Shown here piece by piece: positions 11,267-24,100 of a DNA stretch of 27,090 bases (the first letter of the stretch is position 1; each line of letters starts with the position of its first letter). Source of the stretch: Conidiobolus incongruus B7586 (lineage: Eukaryota > Entomophthoromycota > Entomophthoromycetes > Entomophthorales > Conidiobolaceae); the NCBI GenBank assembly GCA_000697335.1, contig JNEM01013474.1:1-27090 (forward strand). The letters run 5' to 3'. Under the pieces are notes generated by a model. That model did not search any database. It had not been told where the DNA came from and worked only from the letters and a program-made list of their open reading frames with translations. The translations under genes and the position numbers were made by a program.

Positions 11267-12105
11267 AACTATGAAATCAATGTTGTGATTCCCAACTTTT
11301 ATCATTATATCTCATTAATTCATTTTTTTAGTCATTTTTTATAAATTACTTTTATTAATATAGTTAATATGAAAATTTCAAACTTTTTATTGAGTAAAAC
11401 TACATATCAATAACATTTTTAATTGAATATTTTAATATTATATTATAGTTATTATTAAAATCAATCAATATGCCATTTATATATAACAAAAACTTAGTAA
11501 AAATATAAAACTTATAATAGTAATATAATATCAATACCGTTTATTTGTTTTAGGTACTAAATTAATAATCCTTCAAATTTTAAAATCCAATATTCGAATA
11601 AAATTCAGTAGTGTTTGCATTAAATCTGATTTTGAATCCACTAATCCTGTTAAAGTTAGTCTGAATAAACTTAATGTTGATTTAATATTCATTGTTTTTT
11701 AATCAGAAAAAATATTTTAAAAAAAATTAAAATTGATTTTTAATCAAATTAAAATGAATGAAAATTACATCAAAAATATTAATTTTTTTATTTTAATGTT
11801 GAATTAAATATATTTATATATATGTATTTATAATAGCTTGAGATTTTGGGTAATCTCTTAAAAATTTCATAAGTTAATGAGGAGTTGAAAATTAATTACA
11901 AATTATTAAAATAAATCCATGATGAAGTGTGAAATAAAGTTTCTAAATATCACACATTAACAGCGTTAGTCTATTTGATGAGTTGAATGAAGTAATGAGT
12001 GACAAATGTGTATCTATGCACTTGTCAGCGGGATGCATTATTTAAAATAAAGGTGAAGCGAGGTGAGGACCCAGATATGATGGAATTTGGCCAATTGCTT
12101 GAAGA
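11267..12105. other. Gap between tRNA-Glu and the histone-fold-like gene
   Basis: It is AT-rich to about 11940. From about 11950 to 12105 the composition is visibly richer in G and C, probably the 3' UTR of the minus-strand gene that ends at 12106. No open frame or RNA gene is recognised. Confidence 0.5.
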
Positions 12106-13262
12106 TTAGTAATAGGAACTTGATTTGTCTAAACTTCTCATTCTGTTGGATGTAAGTGACAGTTTCATAGTCTCATTACTGTTGATTAAGGCTTCGAATT
12201 CGTTGGCTTTATCCTGATTCTATATAATTAATATATTAATAAATAATGATTATAGCTAATAATATTAGATTACCAATGAAACGTTAGAATATAACTGGTT
12301 GGTTAATTTATCTCTAGGAAAACTGTAGACCTGTCTCGCATTCTTAGATTCTTCACTGCTACGGGAACTACCTTCGATATCAATTAGCCAGTCATCACCA
12401 GAATTATCCATTAAAATTTGATTCAATTGGGGTATTATTGCTAATCAATTCGGTGAGCTATTGAATAGTAATACTAGTTATAGAATTTACCTTTGTGCTT
12501 TTCTTCAGGCATAAAAGTGATATTATTGTCCAATTGGTACGGTTTGTCCACTTTGAACTGTAGCTTTTGCCAATAGTAGGTCTTGTTCGCGATGTTGGAG
12601 AGTACTGGATCCATATTGACAACGTAGGCAACGTGATCAGCTGAGCAAGTTTGGATGTTTTGAGATTGGCAGAATTGGACCAGCTGGAACAGGAAGTATC
12701 TGATCAGCTGCTCCAAACCGTTGCTGATAAAGAGTCCAACACTGAGAGAGAAATAGGATTCGTCAAAGTTTGAGTGATTGTGATGGTATTTCAGCTGGTT
12801 GAAGGTGCAATTATTCAGACAGAAGTTCTTGAGCTGAGTATAGTATTTGAGCTTAAAATCAGGCTGTCCATTATCCAAATCAATAGAGTTTTGGTTGTTG
12901 ATGGCATTGTGGATGGATTGAACATGGTTTAAGCTCAATCCAGTGACAAACTGTGTACATATGGCTCTAGTGTCTTCAATACATCGGTTCAGCAGCACTT
13001 CGTTGTTGATCAATTGGCTGAACACGAGCTTAAAGTGGTTGATATTGTACTTTTTGTGGGCGTTTTTAAAGCGAACTATACAGATGAGATACTCTTCAAA
13101 GAACAAATTAATGGATTCGTTCGCCTTCTTTGACAGTTTAGCTGATACATTCTTGTGTATTAGTTTGTTAGCCATTCTAAAACTTAAAAATTGTGTGATT
13201 TCTTCATTATCCGATTCATGGTGATTAGAATGCGGATGTAGCAGTTTGGATATTACATTCAT
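12106..13262 (-). CDS. Uncharacterised protein with two histone-fold-like regions, 3 exons
   Basis: Inferred exons 13262-12491, 12440-12274 and 12219-12106 join in frame to 350 residues; introns are 50 and 54 bp with GT..AG ends. I cannot name the gene. Two regions have the helix pattern of a histone fold. Residues about 38-106 run from VSAKLSKKANESINLF to a NEVLLNRCIED segment. Residues about 170-228 run SLSVGLFISNGLEQLIRY through a polar loop to SADHVAYVVNMDPVLSNI, where a basic or polar loop then an N-x-D-P-x-L helix resembles the H2A/TAF pattern. The C-terminal third has an acidic DDWLIDIEG segment (exon 2) and ends with FEALINSNETMKLSLT from residue 321. From memory the last motif also occurs in uncharacterised fungal proteins of this type; I cannot check this. 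A chromatin or DNA-associated role is inference only. Confidence 0.75.
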
Positions 13263-13310
13263 AATTATATTATATTTTATTATATGATTGTTATTGATAT
13301 TATTGTCTTG

Positions 13311-13449
13311 ATTTTATAAAAAACTGAGTTATTGGCATACCTGATGTTGAATTTATACCTCTATAATGGATCTACCCAACCGTCATGAATTCACACAACC
13401 CACGCTATAAGTATTTGCCCATGGCCAATGAAATCGGTCGGAAGGCCAT
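13311..13449 (-). promoter_or_regulatory. Promoter of the histone-fold-like gene: TATA and CCAAT
   Basis: On the minus strand TATAAAAT (plus 13311-13318) lies about 50 bp upstream of the ATG, and a second TATAAA-like stretch lies near 13350-13358. A patch richer in G and C at about 13367-13470 contains a CCAAT (plus 13425-13429) inside an inverted pair ATGGCC / GGCCAT (13421-13426 and 13444-13449). Confidence 0.4.
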
Positions 13450-15666
13450 TTGGATTGTGGTGCTGTAATTAAGTATAATCAAATTGATTGGTCAATTGAA
13501 TTTAATTTAACAACTCTCCATTTCTTTTCAATTCTTAAATTAATTGGAAATTTCCTTTTTCAAAGGCCGGTTTTAATCTTTTTTTTAATTATTTAATAGG
13601 TACTTTGAAAAGGTATTTAATATTTTTATTATTTTATATAATATTTACATAATAATATTTAAATATCATAGTAAATATTATATATTCCTTATAAATATAC
13701 AATCAAATTATCAATATATTCTAAAATTCAAGACTACGTAATCCAAGTTGAAATCACCTAAATTTTCCAGGAAACTTGTTACTGGATAAACCATAATAGA
13801 AATTAATACCCACCTATTTTTAAATTAATTATTCTCATAAAGTTAACGTGGGTTGATATTGTTTATTTTTTATTGATCCATTACAACATGAACTGATTAA
13901 GGTCTAAAGTTATAGGATTAGATCTAGGTTATGGCCTGAATTTTGAAACTATGACATTGATTTTAATATATCACGAAATTTTTAACAGTAATTTTTTAGT
14001 TAAGTGATTTTAAATTGACAAAAGACTAGACTATTTCAGTCATAATAACTCCAATTCAAAGCATCATTAATTCATTTAACTAGTACTTTGCCAATTTTTC
14101 ATTATCTTTTAATATGCGTAATTATAATAATTTAAACAAATATAGGTCAAAATCGAGTTCTCGAATAAAAATATATAGTATTTAACATTTCATTAAGTAA
14201 AAATTATGCCCATTGTTATATTATACTTATTCAACTTAATTTAACAGAATAACGTGCAATAGATTATGATCCTTCGTATTATTCTTGAGATTTAACGTTT
14301 AGATGGAATGAATGCATTATAATTAAATAATTTTTCAACCTCTATTTTTTAACATTAAAAACAAAGATGCTTTTGGCAATCATTAAAATTGAATGTATAC
14401 TCATTCGTTATAATATTTATCATTTAACACTTTTTAATAGTGAATAAATTTGAAAGATCTTCAATGCATTTGATAAAAATTGATTTAAATATTTCTTCCA
14501 AAGCTTACAGTATTTTCTCAAGAATAATCTTAATAAGAATATGTTCTAATTAGGACAAGTTTTTGTATAACTCAAAAATTTTAGATATATCATAAAATTA
14601 GTTAGGTTACAAATTTTGATGTGATTTGGCATACTCAGAAATTAATTAAAAAATTGGTGGATTTTTTATTAATGATCTGATATGGTAGTTTGGACTGAAA
14701 TATTTTTTTGATATTAATTTTTGTGAATATATAATTTGAATTCGGTTTCAATCCAAGTTTATATACATTTGATGTTATTAAGATAATTTATTAGTTTTTT
14801 ATTGATGTATTAGAATTATCAAGAAGGTATTTATTGAGAAAAAACCAAATATATATTTATCATTATCACTAGATTTTGTAATATATTTAATTAATCTAAA
14901 AATTCATATTTTTTTCAATTAGAAATTAAATATTGTTTCAAGTATATATATTATTAAAAATTAATTTGAGTTTATATAAAGTTCACAATAGTATATATGA
15001 CATTATGCATAATCAATAGCTATCAGTGAACTTTGGACAATCAAATATATATTCTATACTCTATAATTTTTGAATCAAAATTCAATTTACTAAAAATCAA
15101 ATAAGAATCCTACAAAATACTGTTCATGAATACCTCAGATTACAAATGTGCAACTCGTGACCTTTCAATCCAATCATTTTGCCAATATAAAATATCATCA
15201 CATTCTCAATTATTAAAATGGATGAAATTACACAAAAATGAAAATATTTAGGTAATTATGTTGAATAAAACGAAGAAATTAAAACGATCAAGATGTATAT
15301 TAAGTTTGTTTTACCAAATCTAAATTCCGAGTAAAATTTAATAAGAGTGTAGTACTTTGATCCAATCTAAGTCAATTTAAAAACCTTACATTTTTTAATT
15401 GATTAAAATGGATATTCTATTTATAATAGCAATCCACAACCATTAATCTATTGAATCATCCTCACAAAAATTTTATATAATAATTAAATATATTGATATT
15501 GAAATATATTTTATGATAAGAATTGGGGCAGTTGAATACGCTTTAATGATTAATATAATATAAAAATTAATCACAATTGAAATAGATTATATTTTATTTT
15601 TCTATAAATGACAAAAATATTTCTATATAAAAAGCAGCAAATATATGGTTATAATATGAAAAAACA
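13450..15666. other. 2.2 kb AT-rich intergenic gap
   Basis: I found no protein gene, tRNA or recognisable repeat on either strand. Short T-rich and A-rich runs and frequent stops in all frames characterise it. The right end is the 3' flank of UTP7. Confidence 0.5.
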
Positions 15667-17589
15667 TTATTTGGATTTGGAAAATCGGGACAAAGCGTCG
15701 GGGATCGCTCCCTTGGTACTTGATACAACCGGGTTTTGCTTGTTTTTTGATAGGTAGTCTTTCTTCCTGAGGTTTTTGAGAGCTTGGGCCATTTTGACCT
15801 AGCGATTGTAGATTAATAAGACTTAAAAATAAAACATTATAATAAATTTGTACCTTTTGAACTTGTTGAATGCCTTTATCCTTCTTTCTGTAGTATCTTG
15901 ATTTGGAACTTCCCTTACCTCTCTTCTTATCTCTAATTTCAACATCTTTGCGAACGTTGGGGAGATCCAATTCGTCATCGTCAGATTCGGGATTGTAAAT
16001 ACCTCCGAGGATGTTTGAATCGAGCATAATGGTATCGGGTTGGATCTTGTCCAGAAGAGCATGCACTTCGCTCTCTTGTCTCTGCTTCTTTGTTTCGAAG
16101 GGATTGGCTTCCAAACTGTCGAAGTTGGGTTCTCCAGAACCTATTGATTATATTATTAGTATTGCTAAGGAAATATGATGGATATAAGGTATACCTGGAA
16201 TGATAATGTTAGAAATGCCTTTATCTCCGCCAAATGATAAAATATCTTCGTAAGGCACGAATTTAACTTGATGAATTTGGTTGGATGGGGACAAATGAGA
16301 CATGTAGGATCCATCAACAGGTTCTTTAGTAATGTCCTTCCATATGTTGACAGTGGAATTGAAAGATGTAGCGAGCATACCTCTTTGTGAAATATCAATA
16401 CTGGATGCAGGACGAGGTGTAAAGTAAGTATGCATTGGCTTGTAGGTTCTAATATCCCAGACCTTGAGTTGACCATCCATACCGGAGGTAACCATATGAC
16501 GACCTGAAAGATCGATAGCAAGGTCGAGGACTGTGCCCTTGTGACAAAGCATCTTAACGAGAGGATCTTTACTGTTTGGACTCCATAAAGATACAGTACC
16601 GTTACTGTGACCCAAGTGCATGATAGCGTTTTGAGGATTTTGTTTCATGACTTGACATAAGCCCATACCAGTTCGATTTTCAGTGACCAATACGCCGGTA
16701 GAAGTATCCTGATATCTCAAAATGCCTTGTCTACCAATAGAAGTCAATAGGAAATGGTAGGGAAGATAGTCAAGAGCGTAGACTTCTGTTTGTTTCTTTA
16801 AGCAATGAATTTCCATACCACTGCGATCGTAAATATAAACATATTGCTTTTGAGCAACCGCATACATGGATTCATTATGAAGCCATTGAACATCCCTAAC
16901 AGTTTCTTTCAATTGGATTTCACTCAATAGTTTACCATTGTTCCAGTCAAATGAAGCTACATGACCTTTGCGACCACCAATTAACATATATCTATTCAAT
17001 ACATTAATAATCAAATAAAATATAATGAATTGATAATATACATACTTTCCATTTCTAGTAAAATCCAATTTATAAGGACCAAATTGATCCAATTTCAAAT
17101 CAATTCTCTATCAAAAACCTAAATTAGCCTAAGATCCAACAAAGTTAAAATATTTTCAAAATACCTTATTCGAAGTATTAATGTCGAATAAAGGATTCAA
17201 TTTATCTTGAGTCATATGATAAGTTTTTTCCAAGCCTTCAGCTTCTAAATACCTAAATAAATATATCTAAATTAGTTCAATTTTGATACCTACTAAAATT
17301 ATTAAATTTACCCAGCTTCTTCAGGCAACAACCAACTAGATTTGGCAGCTAATACAGCCTTCTCTTTTTCAAATTCATTCTGCTTTTCTACTTTTTTAAT
17401 AGCTTTACCACCTTTTACTTTCTAAAATCCAAGTTAAATTACGGTGGCAATAATAATACATATAAAAATTACTTTGATATCAATTAAATTGCCATTATAA
17501 TACTTTTTGGCCTGTTTAATAATACTAGGGTCTTGGGTTTGAGTTGGGTCAAATATACTCTTCTTTTTATTATTGTTTGTCGGTGACAT
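15667..17589 (-). CDS. UTP7: UTP7 (WDR46/BING4), U3 snoRNP small-subunit processome WD40 protein, 7 exons
   Basis: UTP7 is a nucleolar component of the small-subunit processome, needed for 18S rRNA maturation. Inferred exons: 17589-17473, 17421-17312, 17252-17165, 17107-17046, 16991-16195, 16140-15854, 15798-15667. They join in frame to 530 residues (yeast: 554). The N-terminal part carries [19 protein letters not shown] and LDFTRNGK, strong UTP7 signatures. WD40 blades follow from about residue 125 ([40 protein letters not shown]). The BING4CT region starts near residue 355 with [17 protein letters not shown] and [20 protein letters not shown]. The basic C-terminal tail includes [11 protein letters not shown]. 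Introns are 51-59 bp. The fifth intron falls inside the BING4CT block at IIIPG|SGEPN. Confidence 0.95.
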
Positions 17590-18993
17590 CCTTTTATGAT
17601 ATATTTTTATTGTCAGTCTATGTATCTATATATATCTTATTTTTTTATATTTTATTAATTATTTCTATTAGGTTCAACTCGATTTTTTTATTGTTGGAAG
17701 AGTAAAAATTTAAATTAATGAATTATTTAATAGAATTGTGGGAATAATTGGAATCATAATTTGTTTTCCAAAAAATAATATTATGTTTTTAAATATTAAT
17801 TGATGTTGAATTACTGGTGAAGTTATTCAATCATCATCTTAGTGGAATAATATAGTAATTAATATTCTCCCAAAGCACAAAACATATTCTAAACAATGAT
17901 ATAATTTGTTCTCCTTTTTTAAATTATTTCCCTCTTTAATTAACCTGTATAATTACTCACAAAGATGTAGTTTTCATTATTGAAATAATATTACATATAC
18001 ATTATTATTATAAACTAAGATATAAAAACATATAAAAGTATTTTTTTACTCTTAAATAGTGATTTGATCAATGATAAATTGGAATATATTTAATAACAAA
18101 AAATATCAATTTATTAATTAACCTTATAAAGGAGAGAACTAAATTATCTAATATCATAAAATTATCATTTTAGCCAATTTAAACAAAAATTTCTTCCTAT
18201 TGCTAAGTGAATAAGGATAATTTGAGCTTGCAATAAATTATATTCAGTTATCTGGATTGAGAAGAGATTATTTCTAAGAATTCAAAATATTCACAATTTA
18301 TTAAATTCAAATATGAAAAAATATCATATTAAATTTCAACATGATATATAATATAAGAGTTGTATTCTTAGTATAATAAATATTCCCAATATAATCAATA
18401 GTTTTATAAAATATTTATACAAAACATAAAACGATTATCTGTTTTATTAAGGTCAAGTATTTTACAACTTTCGTGACTAATTTTAATTATAAAAATGTTA
18501 ATAATCTGAAACTAAATATAAATAAATAAAAACGTGATTTATTCTATATCAATGATAGTGTTAAGTTTTTATAATTTAATGTTAAATTTGGCGATTGCTG
18601 GTTCAAGTTGGATGGTGTCAGTGCTTTATGTCAGAATATTTAGAATTGGCTAAATGCTTTATCAAATATGATCTAATTTATCTAATATTTAAATGACATA
18701 ACTGATGTCTAATTTTGGTTGAAAGTTGATTATCAAAATGTATTAACATCAATATAGTTTGAAAATTAAATAATAACAAATTGATATAGAATAGCACACC
18801 TATTGCAGGTTTGTAGAAATAGTTAAACAAATATAAAAAAATTAATTCAAATAAATTAATTTATAGTATTATTTAAAAATCATTAATATTGTTAAAACTT
18901 AAGATGGGTAAAATAATGTCGGATTGGGAGAGAGTATCATTAATCATTTGAGAATCTGCTAACATTATCAACCATATTGAAAACGTTAGTTAA
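17590..18993. other. 1.4 kb AT-rich gap between UTP7 promoter and ARF-GEF 3' end
   Basis: On the minus strand an alternating TA stretch (plus about 17627-17637) upstream of the UTP7 start could serve as its TATA element. Otherwise I see no gene or repeat. Confidence 0.45.
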
Positions 18994-21391
18994 TCATTCG
19001 GAAATTTCGTTAGAATTCTCTAATTGATCCAACTCAAACTGGAGTATTTCCTCATAACAGAGATATTTTTGATATTCCAGTTGAACACGCTTGAGACGCG
19101 CTTTCACTTGGTCAGCAGACATCATTGCACGATCCCTAGTTGATCTGTTAAATGTAAACATGACAGCCATCTGTTTATGCAGGGTAAGATCCTTGTCAAT
19201 TTTATTCTGCGTTGCACGGATCTTCTCCTTGAGCTGAGTGACTTTATTGATAAGTAATTCTCGTCGTTCAGCTTCTGGCTCTGTTTCTCTAATCGATTTA
19301 GGTTTAGTCGGTCGAATTGTACGCCATGTGGAGAAGTTGTTTTGAGAAACTGATCTTGGAACGAGCTGGTTGGTTTTGAATGCAGCAATATAGTTGATTT
19401 TACCCATCCATTCAGTCATTTCTGCTTGGTTTTGACAGCGGAAAAGATATTGGCGACCATCACTTGTAACGAAGCGGAATGTATGAGAATATTTGGTATA
19501 TTCTTGATCAATGACACAAACTGCATTCACTACTGAAGTAATTGAATAAGGTTTAGGTGCTGGGAAGCTGTTAATGCCCATAAGTTGTTTACGCATTCTC
19601 ATTACAGAGACATCTTTGAAAAGGATCAATTGACTACCAGCGAGAACAACCCAAAATTCTCTCCAATTCCTTAAATGAGATTTTTTACCATTAACTGTAA
19701 TGTCAGATTTTCTAAGTAAAAGTCCCTCTTGAAGACATTGAAGCTCGGAAATATTGGAGTATTCGTCAATATATTGAATACTATAATCATAAGGAAGTTT
19801 TTCCTGAATAGTTGGCTGGAATCCATTGTTCATTCCCTTGACTTTAATTTTAAAGGGTGACTTTAATAAATCAGGATTGAGTGGCTCAAGAGTTGTTTGG
19901 ATATCTCTATATACGTAAGGCGACTTTCTCGAAGATACAGTACCAATTAGAGATGATAATTTGATAGCCGAGTCCATCTAAAAAGAGTATATTAATAAAA
20001 ATAAATTGAAGAGAGTATGATAATAAATTACTTGTTGTACGGTGTTAAATGAGGCTTTTGAACCGGATGATTCTAAGCCATGTTCAGACCATTTCATCCA
20101 ATTCGACCTTTTGCCCGTGCTATTACCAATAGTAGGTCTATTGGGCAAATTATCTTGGAAGAATTCTAAATTCGTGACATTATCATATAAAATATCCAAA
20201 ACTTCAGGGGCAACAGTATCCCCATGTTCTAATGATCTTATTTGCGAAATAAATTGCTCTCTAGTCATTTTATGTTTTACATTCTTATTGTGCGCGTCGG
20301 TATGTAGGAGTATGAGAGAGAAAGATAAAGCATATACCAAGTCTAAAAAATAAAAATCTTAGAATTGAATTATAATTGATATTTTGTAGTTTAATATACC
20401 TGCGGAGAAAAATAATTTGGGGTTTTGCTCATGATACCTTTTTGAAAATTGAGTTAATATCCTATCGATTTGTTGTGCTTCTTTAGGTAAAGTTAAGGTT
20501 GATAGTAATTTTCTAAATTCAATAAAATTAATATCTAATTTTTTAATAATTTTTTTAGAATTACCTTAGAGCCATATCAATTCCCAAATCAGCAAAATCC
20601 ATCCTATTCATATAGCTTTCCAAAAGCTTGCTATGAAATTCATCCTTCTTTGATAATACAGTGCCAACTAAACTGGGATCCATAGTACTTTCAAGGTGTG
20701 TTAAATAACTCTCAGGATCTGACATAATTGAATGATCCAAATCTATCTCAGAACTAATAATACTTGGTGTTGCATCGCTTCGACAATATTCCGCATTTGC
20801 TTCTTGGTACGCCATTTCGCATTCTGAATAGGTCAAAGTATCAATTGAATTTCTTACAACTGAAGCAGTACATGAGTCAGTATCACTGAACATTGAAGCT
20901 TGGTCAGAATAGTCGTCATAGGGAGATTTATAATTGGGATCTGGATGTAAGCTCATTTTGGGAAGATCAAGAGTTAAACGCTCAAGACCATGCCAAATGT
21001 CTCCGTTGTCAGTAGAGCGATTGGATTGATACAGAGTGTGACGATAGTTTGAATCTTTGTTAGGGGTTATAGGAGATTGGGGGTATTGCGATGAATAATT
21101 AGATTTCACCGAAGAAGGTTTTGAATTTAAGGGGGAAGAGGATAGCGAAGGAGGTGAGTCTGTAGGCTCCGAGTGACAGAACATTGAAGGTTCGCTCATA
21201 AATGAGTTTTCGTTAAGTGTATTATTTGGCGTTAATTTGTTGATAGAAGGCATGTAGATTGTTTTGGGATCATGTGTACGTGACCTAGGATTTCGAAATA
21301 GTTTAGCCAGTAGTGTTTGCTGAGGCTTTGAGGATCTAGTCGTATAATTATCGTGAGAATGTGCTCTGTAAGCGTGAGAAGGAGTTTCCAT
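18994..21391 (-). CDS. ARF guanine-nucleotide exchange factor, Sec7-PH-coiled coil (SYT1/EFA6-like), 4 exons
   Basis: Sec7-domain proteins load GTP onto ARF GTPases to control vesicle budding and membrane polarity. Inferred exons 21391-20565, 20512-20400, 20342-20032 and 19977-18994 give 744 residues. Residues 1-225 are Ser/Pro/Asn-rich and low in complexity. The Sec7 domain spans about 228-380: VGTVLSKKDEFHSKLLESY, DFADLGIDMALRKLL, then the glutamate finger in LPKEAQQIDRIL (E287) and motif 2 LILLHTDAHNKNVKHKMT. The PH domain is about 500-617 (LQEGLLLRKS, LRNWREFWVVLAGSQLILFKD, ending in the Trp helix EMTEWMGKINYIAA). A charged coiled coil follows from about 650. The Sec7-PH-coiled-coil order and the HTD motif fit the fungal SYT1 and animal EFA6/PSD class rather than SEC7 or GEA proteins. 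The upstream TTG extension has no ATG and is excluded. Confidence 0.9.
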
Positions 21392-24100
21392 TTTGAGTTT
21401 GAAAATGTAAAATAAATGAAGAAAATAATATACAAATAATAATATCCAAAAATACAATAAGTTATAGCGATTAATTAGTGTGGTGGTTGCGCAAATTAAA
21501 CTATGTTAAAGTAAAAAGCGATGATGTATAATCAACGCAACAGAAGTGGAAGGAGACTAGGAGCTGGTATGGTGGTAAATAAATTTAATCAGTCAGTCAA
21601 TTATGAGATAGAAACACCATTCTTTAAGTATCATAATTATCGATAAATATTATGAGCAACATTATCAGTATTTGTCCAATCAGATGCTTGATGCTAAGAG
21701 CTCAATGTTATTTTGGGGTTTCTGAATGTTAAAATGAGTTTTTAATTCAATTTACACAGAAATCTCTTGATTTGGCTTCATGGAGAAGAGAGGGGGAAAA
21801 AAGAGGGAGTGGGAGTCTAGGGAGATTAAGATGCTAGTTCGGTTTAAGAAAGATATAGATGGTCTAAGCCCTCTCATACTAGTGGCATAAATAACAAACA
21901 AATTTAGCGTATTCTAAATCAGTATAAGTTCTGTTGATTTTTAGATTGTTCCACTAGCAAATGATATCTCCATACAAAAATTTTGACAAATGAATACGAA
22001 GCCTGGTAAAAGAATATATATGATGTATTGAAAAGCCAACTGCTGGAATATAAGTGATTTAATGGCAAAAAGCAGCGTGATCTAATTCTCATTTAGGTAA
22101 TTTAAGGAACTTAGCTTTGGCTATTCTAAGTAACTAACAATAATGTATGAAGCAATGAGTCACTAATTCAATCAGGTCCAAAGAAATGTCATTTTAACTT
22201 TTTAATATGTATGTTGACGATCATTTTTACCTCCCAGAATTCCTAATTCAATTGTTACCCAAATATTTTCAAATCAATTGTATCAATATTCACTCACTTG
22301 ATTTTTAGGAAATATATTTTAGGAATAAAATTGTTAAAGATACTCCTTTAATGTATAATAATAGTAAAATAATTTTACGTTTTATTTGAACTATATCTAC
22401 ATTTCGCAAATTTAAATGGATATGATTAAATTAATTAATATAATATCTGAATTTTACAAATAAACGAATAGTACTTTACTGAAATAAGATGAATTTCTAA
22501 TTCTGTTTAAGTATTTATTATTAGTTTAAAAATATCATTTAATTATCAAGTGAAAATCATAACAACCAATATGAGCATTTTATGTCAGCATCTGCTTTAT
22601 TATAATTATAAATATTTAATAATATTAGTCATTATCAAAATTTCAATATCAACATAGAAAATTAATATTGTGTAGGTTGATTTCCGAAATTTAAAAATTA
22701 TGAAGTTTAGTTGAAAATATTATATTCATAATAGTGCTCATAAGATATACAATTATTGGAGGATAGGTATATTTTGTTGAGTTAATATTAGTGGCGTGCA
22801 AATATTAAGACTATCAACTATCAATAACGCATGTGCAATACAAATTATAGGGGTAAAAAAAATCAATTTTTAAACTGGGCTAATCACTATTAGTTTATCA
22901 AATATACAGAAGTGCAAAAACAATGAATTTGTTGAGTGGACTTTGCTTCTTGACCTGAATCTCATATAGATTGTGTTAAATCTGAAGTATCCAGTTTCAT
23001 TTATGTGTAAATATTTAATAAGTAACTATGATCCCTTTCTCATTGGAGAGTTTATTATGAATTATGATCACAATCATGTCATTTTTGTGTAAAATGAATC
23101 CTAAGGGTTTGAAAGGTTAAGGGCAAAAATTTTGACTGAATTTTTCGCGTATTATGAGTAACAGAAAATGGAAGTGAGTTATACATAAAATATACAATTG
23201 TCTCATTTAGGCCAAATTATGAACATTCAGGAAGTATTGGAGTTATTTATGAACTTCAAGATTAATGACAATCTTGTGATAAATGAATTAGTCCCAAAAA
23301 CGGATATAGAGAAAAATCTAATAACTAGTAGTTATACAAGTTTGCAATAACTTGTATATTATTTATTACCATTGATATATTGTAAGAGATTATATCAATA
23401 GTTAGCATGTCTGGACTTATTAAGAAAATAATTAAGAAAAATAAAACCATTAATTTATCAAAATTGAAATCAATAACAGCCTTCAATGCCTAGTAACAAG
23501 CTTTAATTTTTGTAATTGTCACAACATATAAATGAAATCATATTTAATCAAATTGAATCTCGTATGATGGGACTGCTATAAAAATTTGCTATACATTCAA
23601 CAATATAAATTTAAAAAATTGAATATTTTTGCTTGAATTAAAATGGAATTTGTTACTGACTAATGTTTGAGAGGAGAATTTGATCAATTCACAATATTAA
23701 ATTATAACTAATAAAAATTTGACTTGAAAATTAAAAATAATTTTAAAATTTTCATTTTGCGAAATATTTTAATAATTCCTAGAGATGGTCTGATAACATT
23801 TTTTAAACTTTAATCTCTCTCACAAATTTGTTGAGTTATCCATATATTAATTATTTAACATTTTTTTAAATTATAAAATTAATATATAACTAAATTTCAG
23901 GAAATGATGTCATGATGATCCTAGCATACTTGTTGATTCCTTCAATGTACCAAGTGTATAAAATACTTAAATTTATCCAAAATTAATCAAATTCAATTAG
24001 CTTTATCCAAGTCATATATGGAGTCTAGAAACCCTAAGGCGACGTCTCAACACCATCATTGGAAGATTAGCTTAATTGATTGTTAGATAGCAAAAAACAT
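21392..24100. other. Gene-free region upstream of the ARF-GEF gene
   Basis: About 2.7 kb at roughly 20-30% GC with no open frame of 60 codons or more and no recognisable RNA gene. It must contain the promoter of the minus-strand ARF-GEF gene. A 28-nt uninterrupted purine run (21782-21809) is the most distinctive element. A short patch richer in G and C (24001-24060) precedes the compositional fall. Confidence 0.5.
21782..21809 (+). repeat. Polypurine/polypyrimidine tract
   Basis: Twenty-eight consecutive purines on the plus strand, continued by a purine-rich stretch to about 21830. On the ARF-GEF sense strand it is a pyrimidine tract about 390 bp upstream of the ATG. Confidence 0.9.

Noticed and set aside
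12060-12125. TACTAAT followed by CTTCAAG at the stop of the histone-fold-like gene, resembling a branch site and acceptor
   Set aside because: No donor at a suitable distance keeps the frame, and removing this segment would delete the apparently conserved FEALINSNETMKLSLT tail.
21392-21457. N-terminal hydrophobic extension of the ARF-GEF
   Set aside because: It also begins with TTG and would put a membrane-like segment on a family that lacks it. The first ATG is at 21391.
23890-23990. Box C-like ATGATGA, possible C/D snoRNA
   Set aside because: No box D (CTGA) with pairing flanks at a suitable distance.
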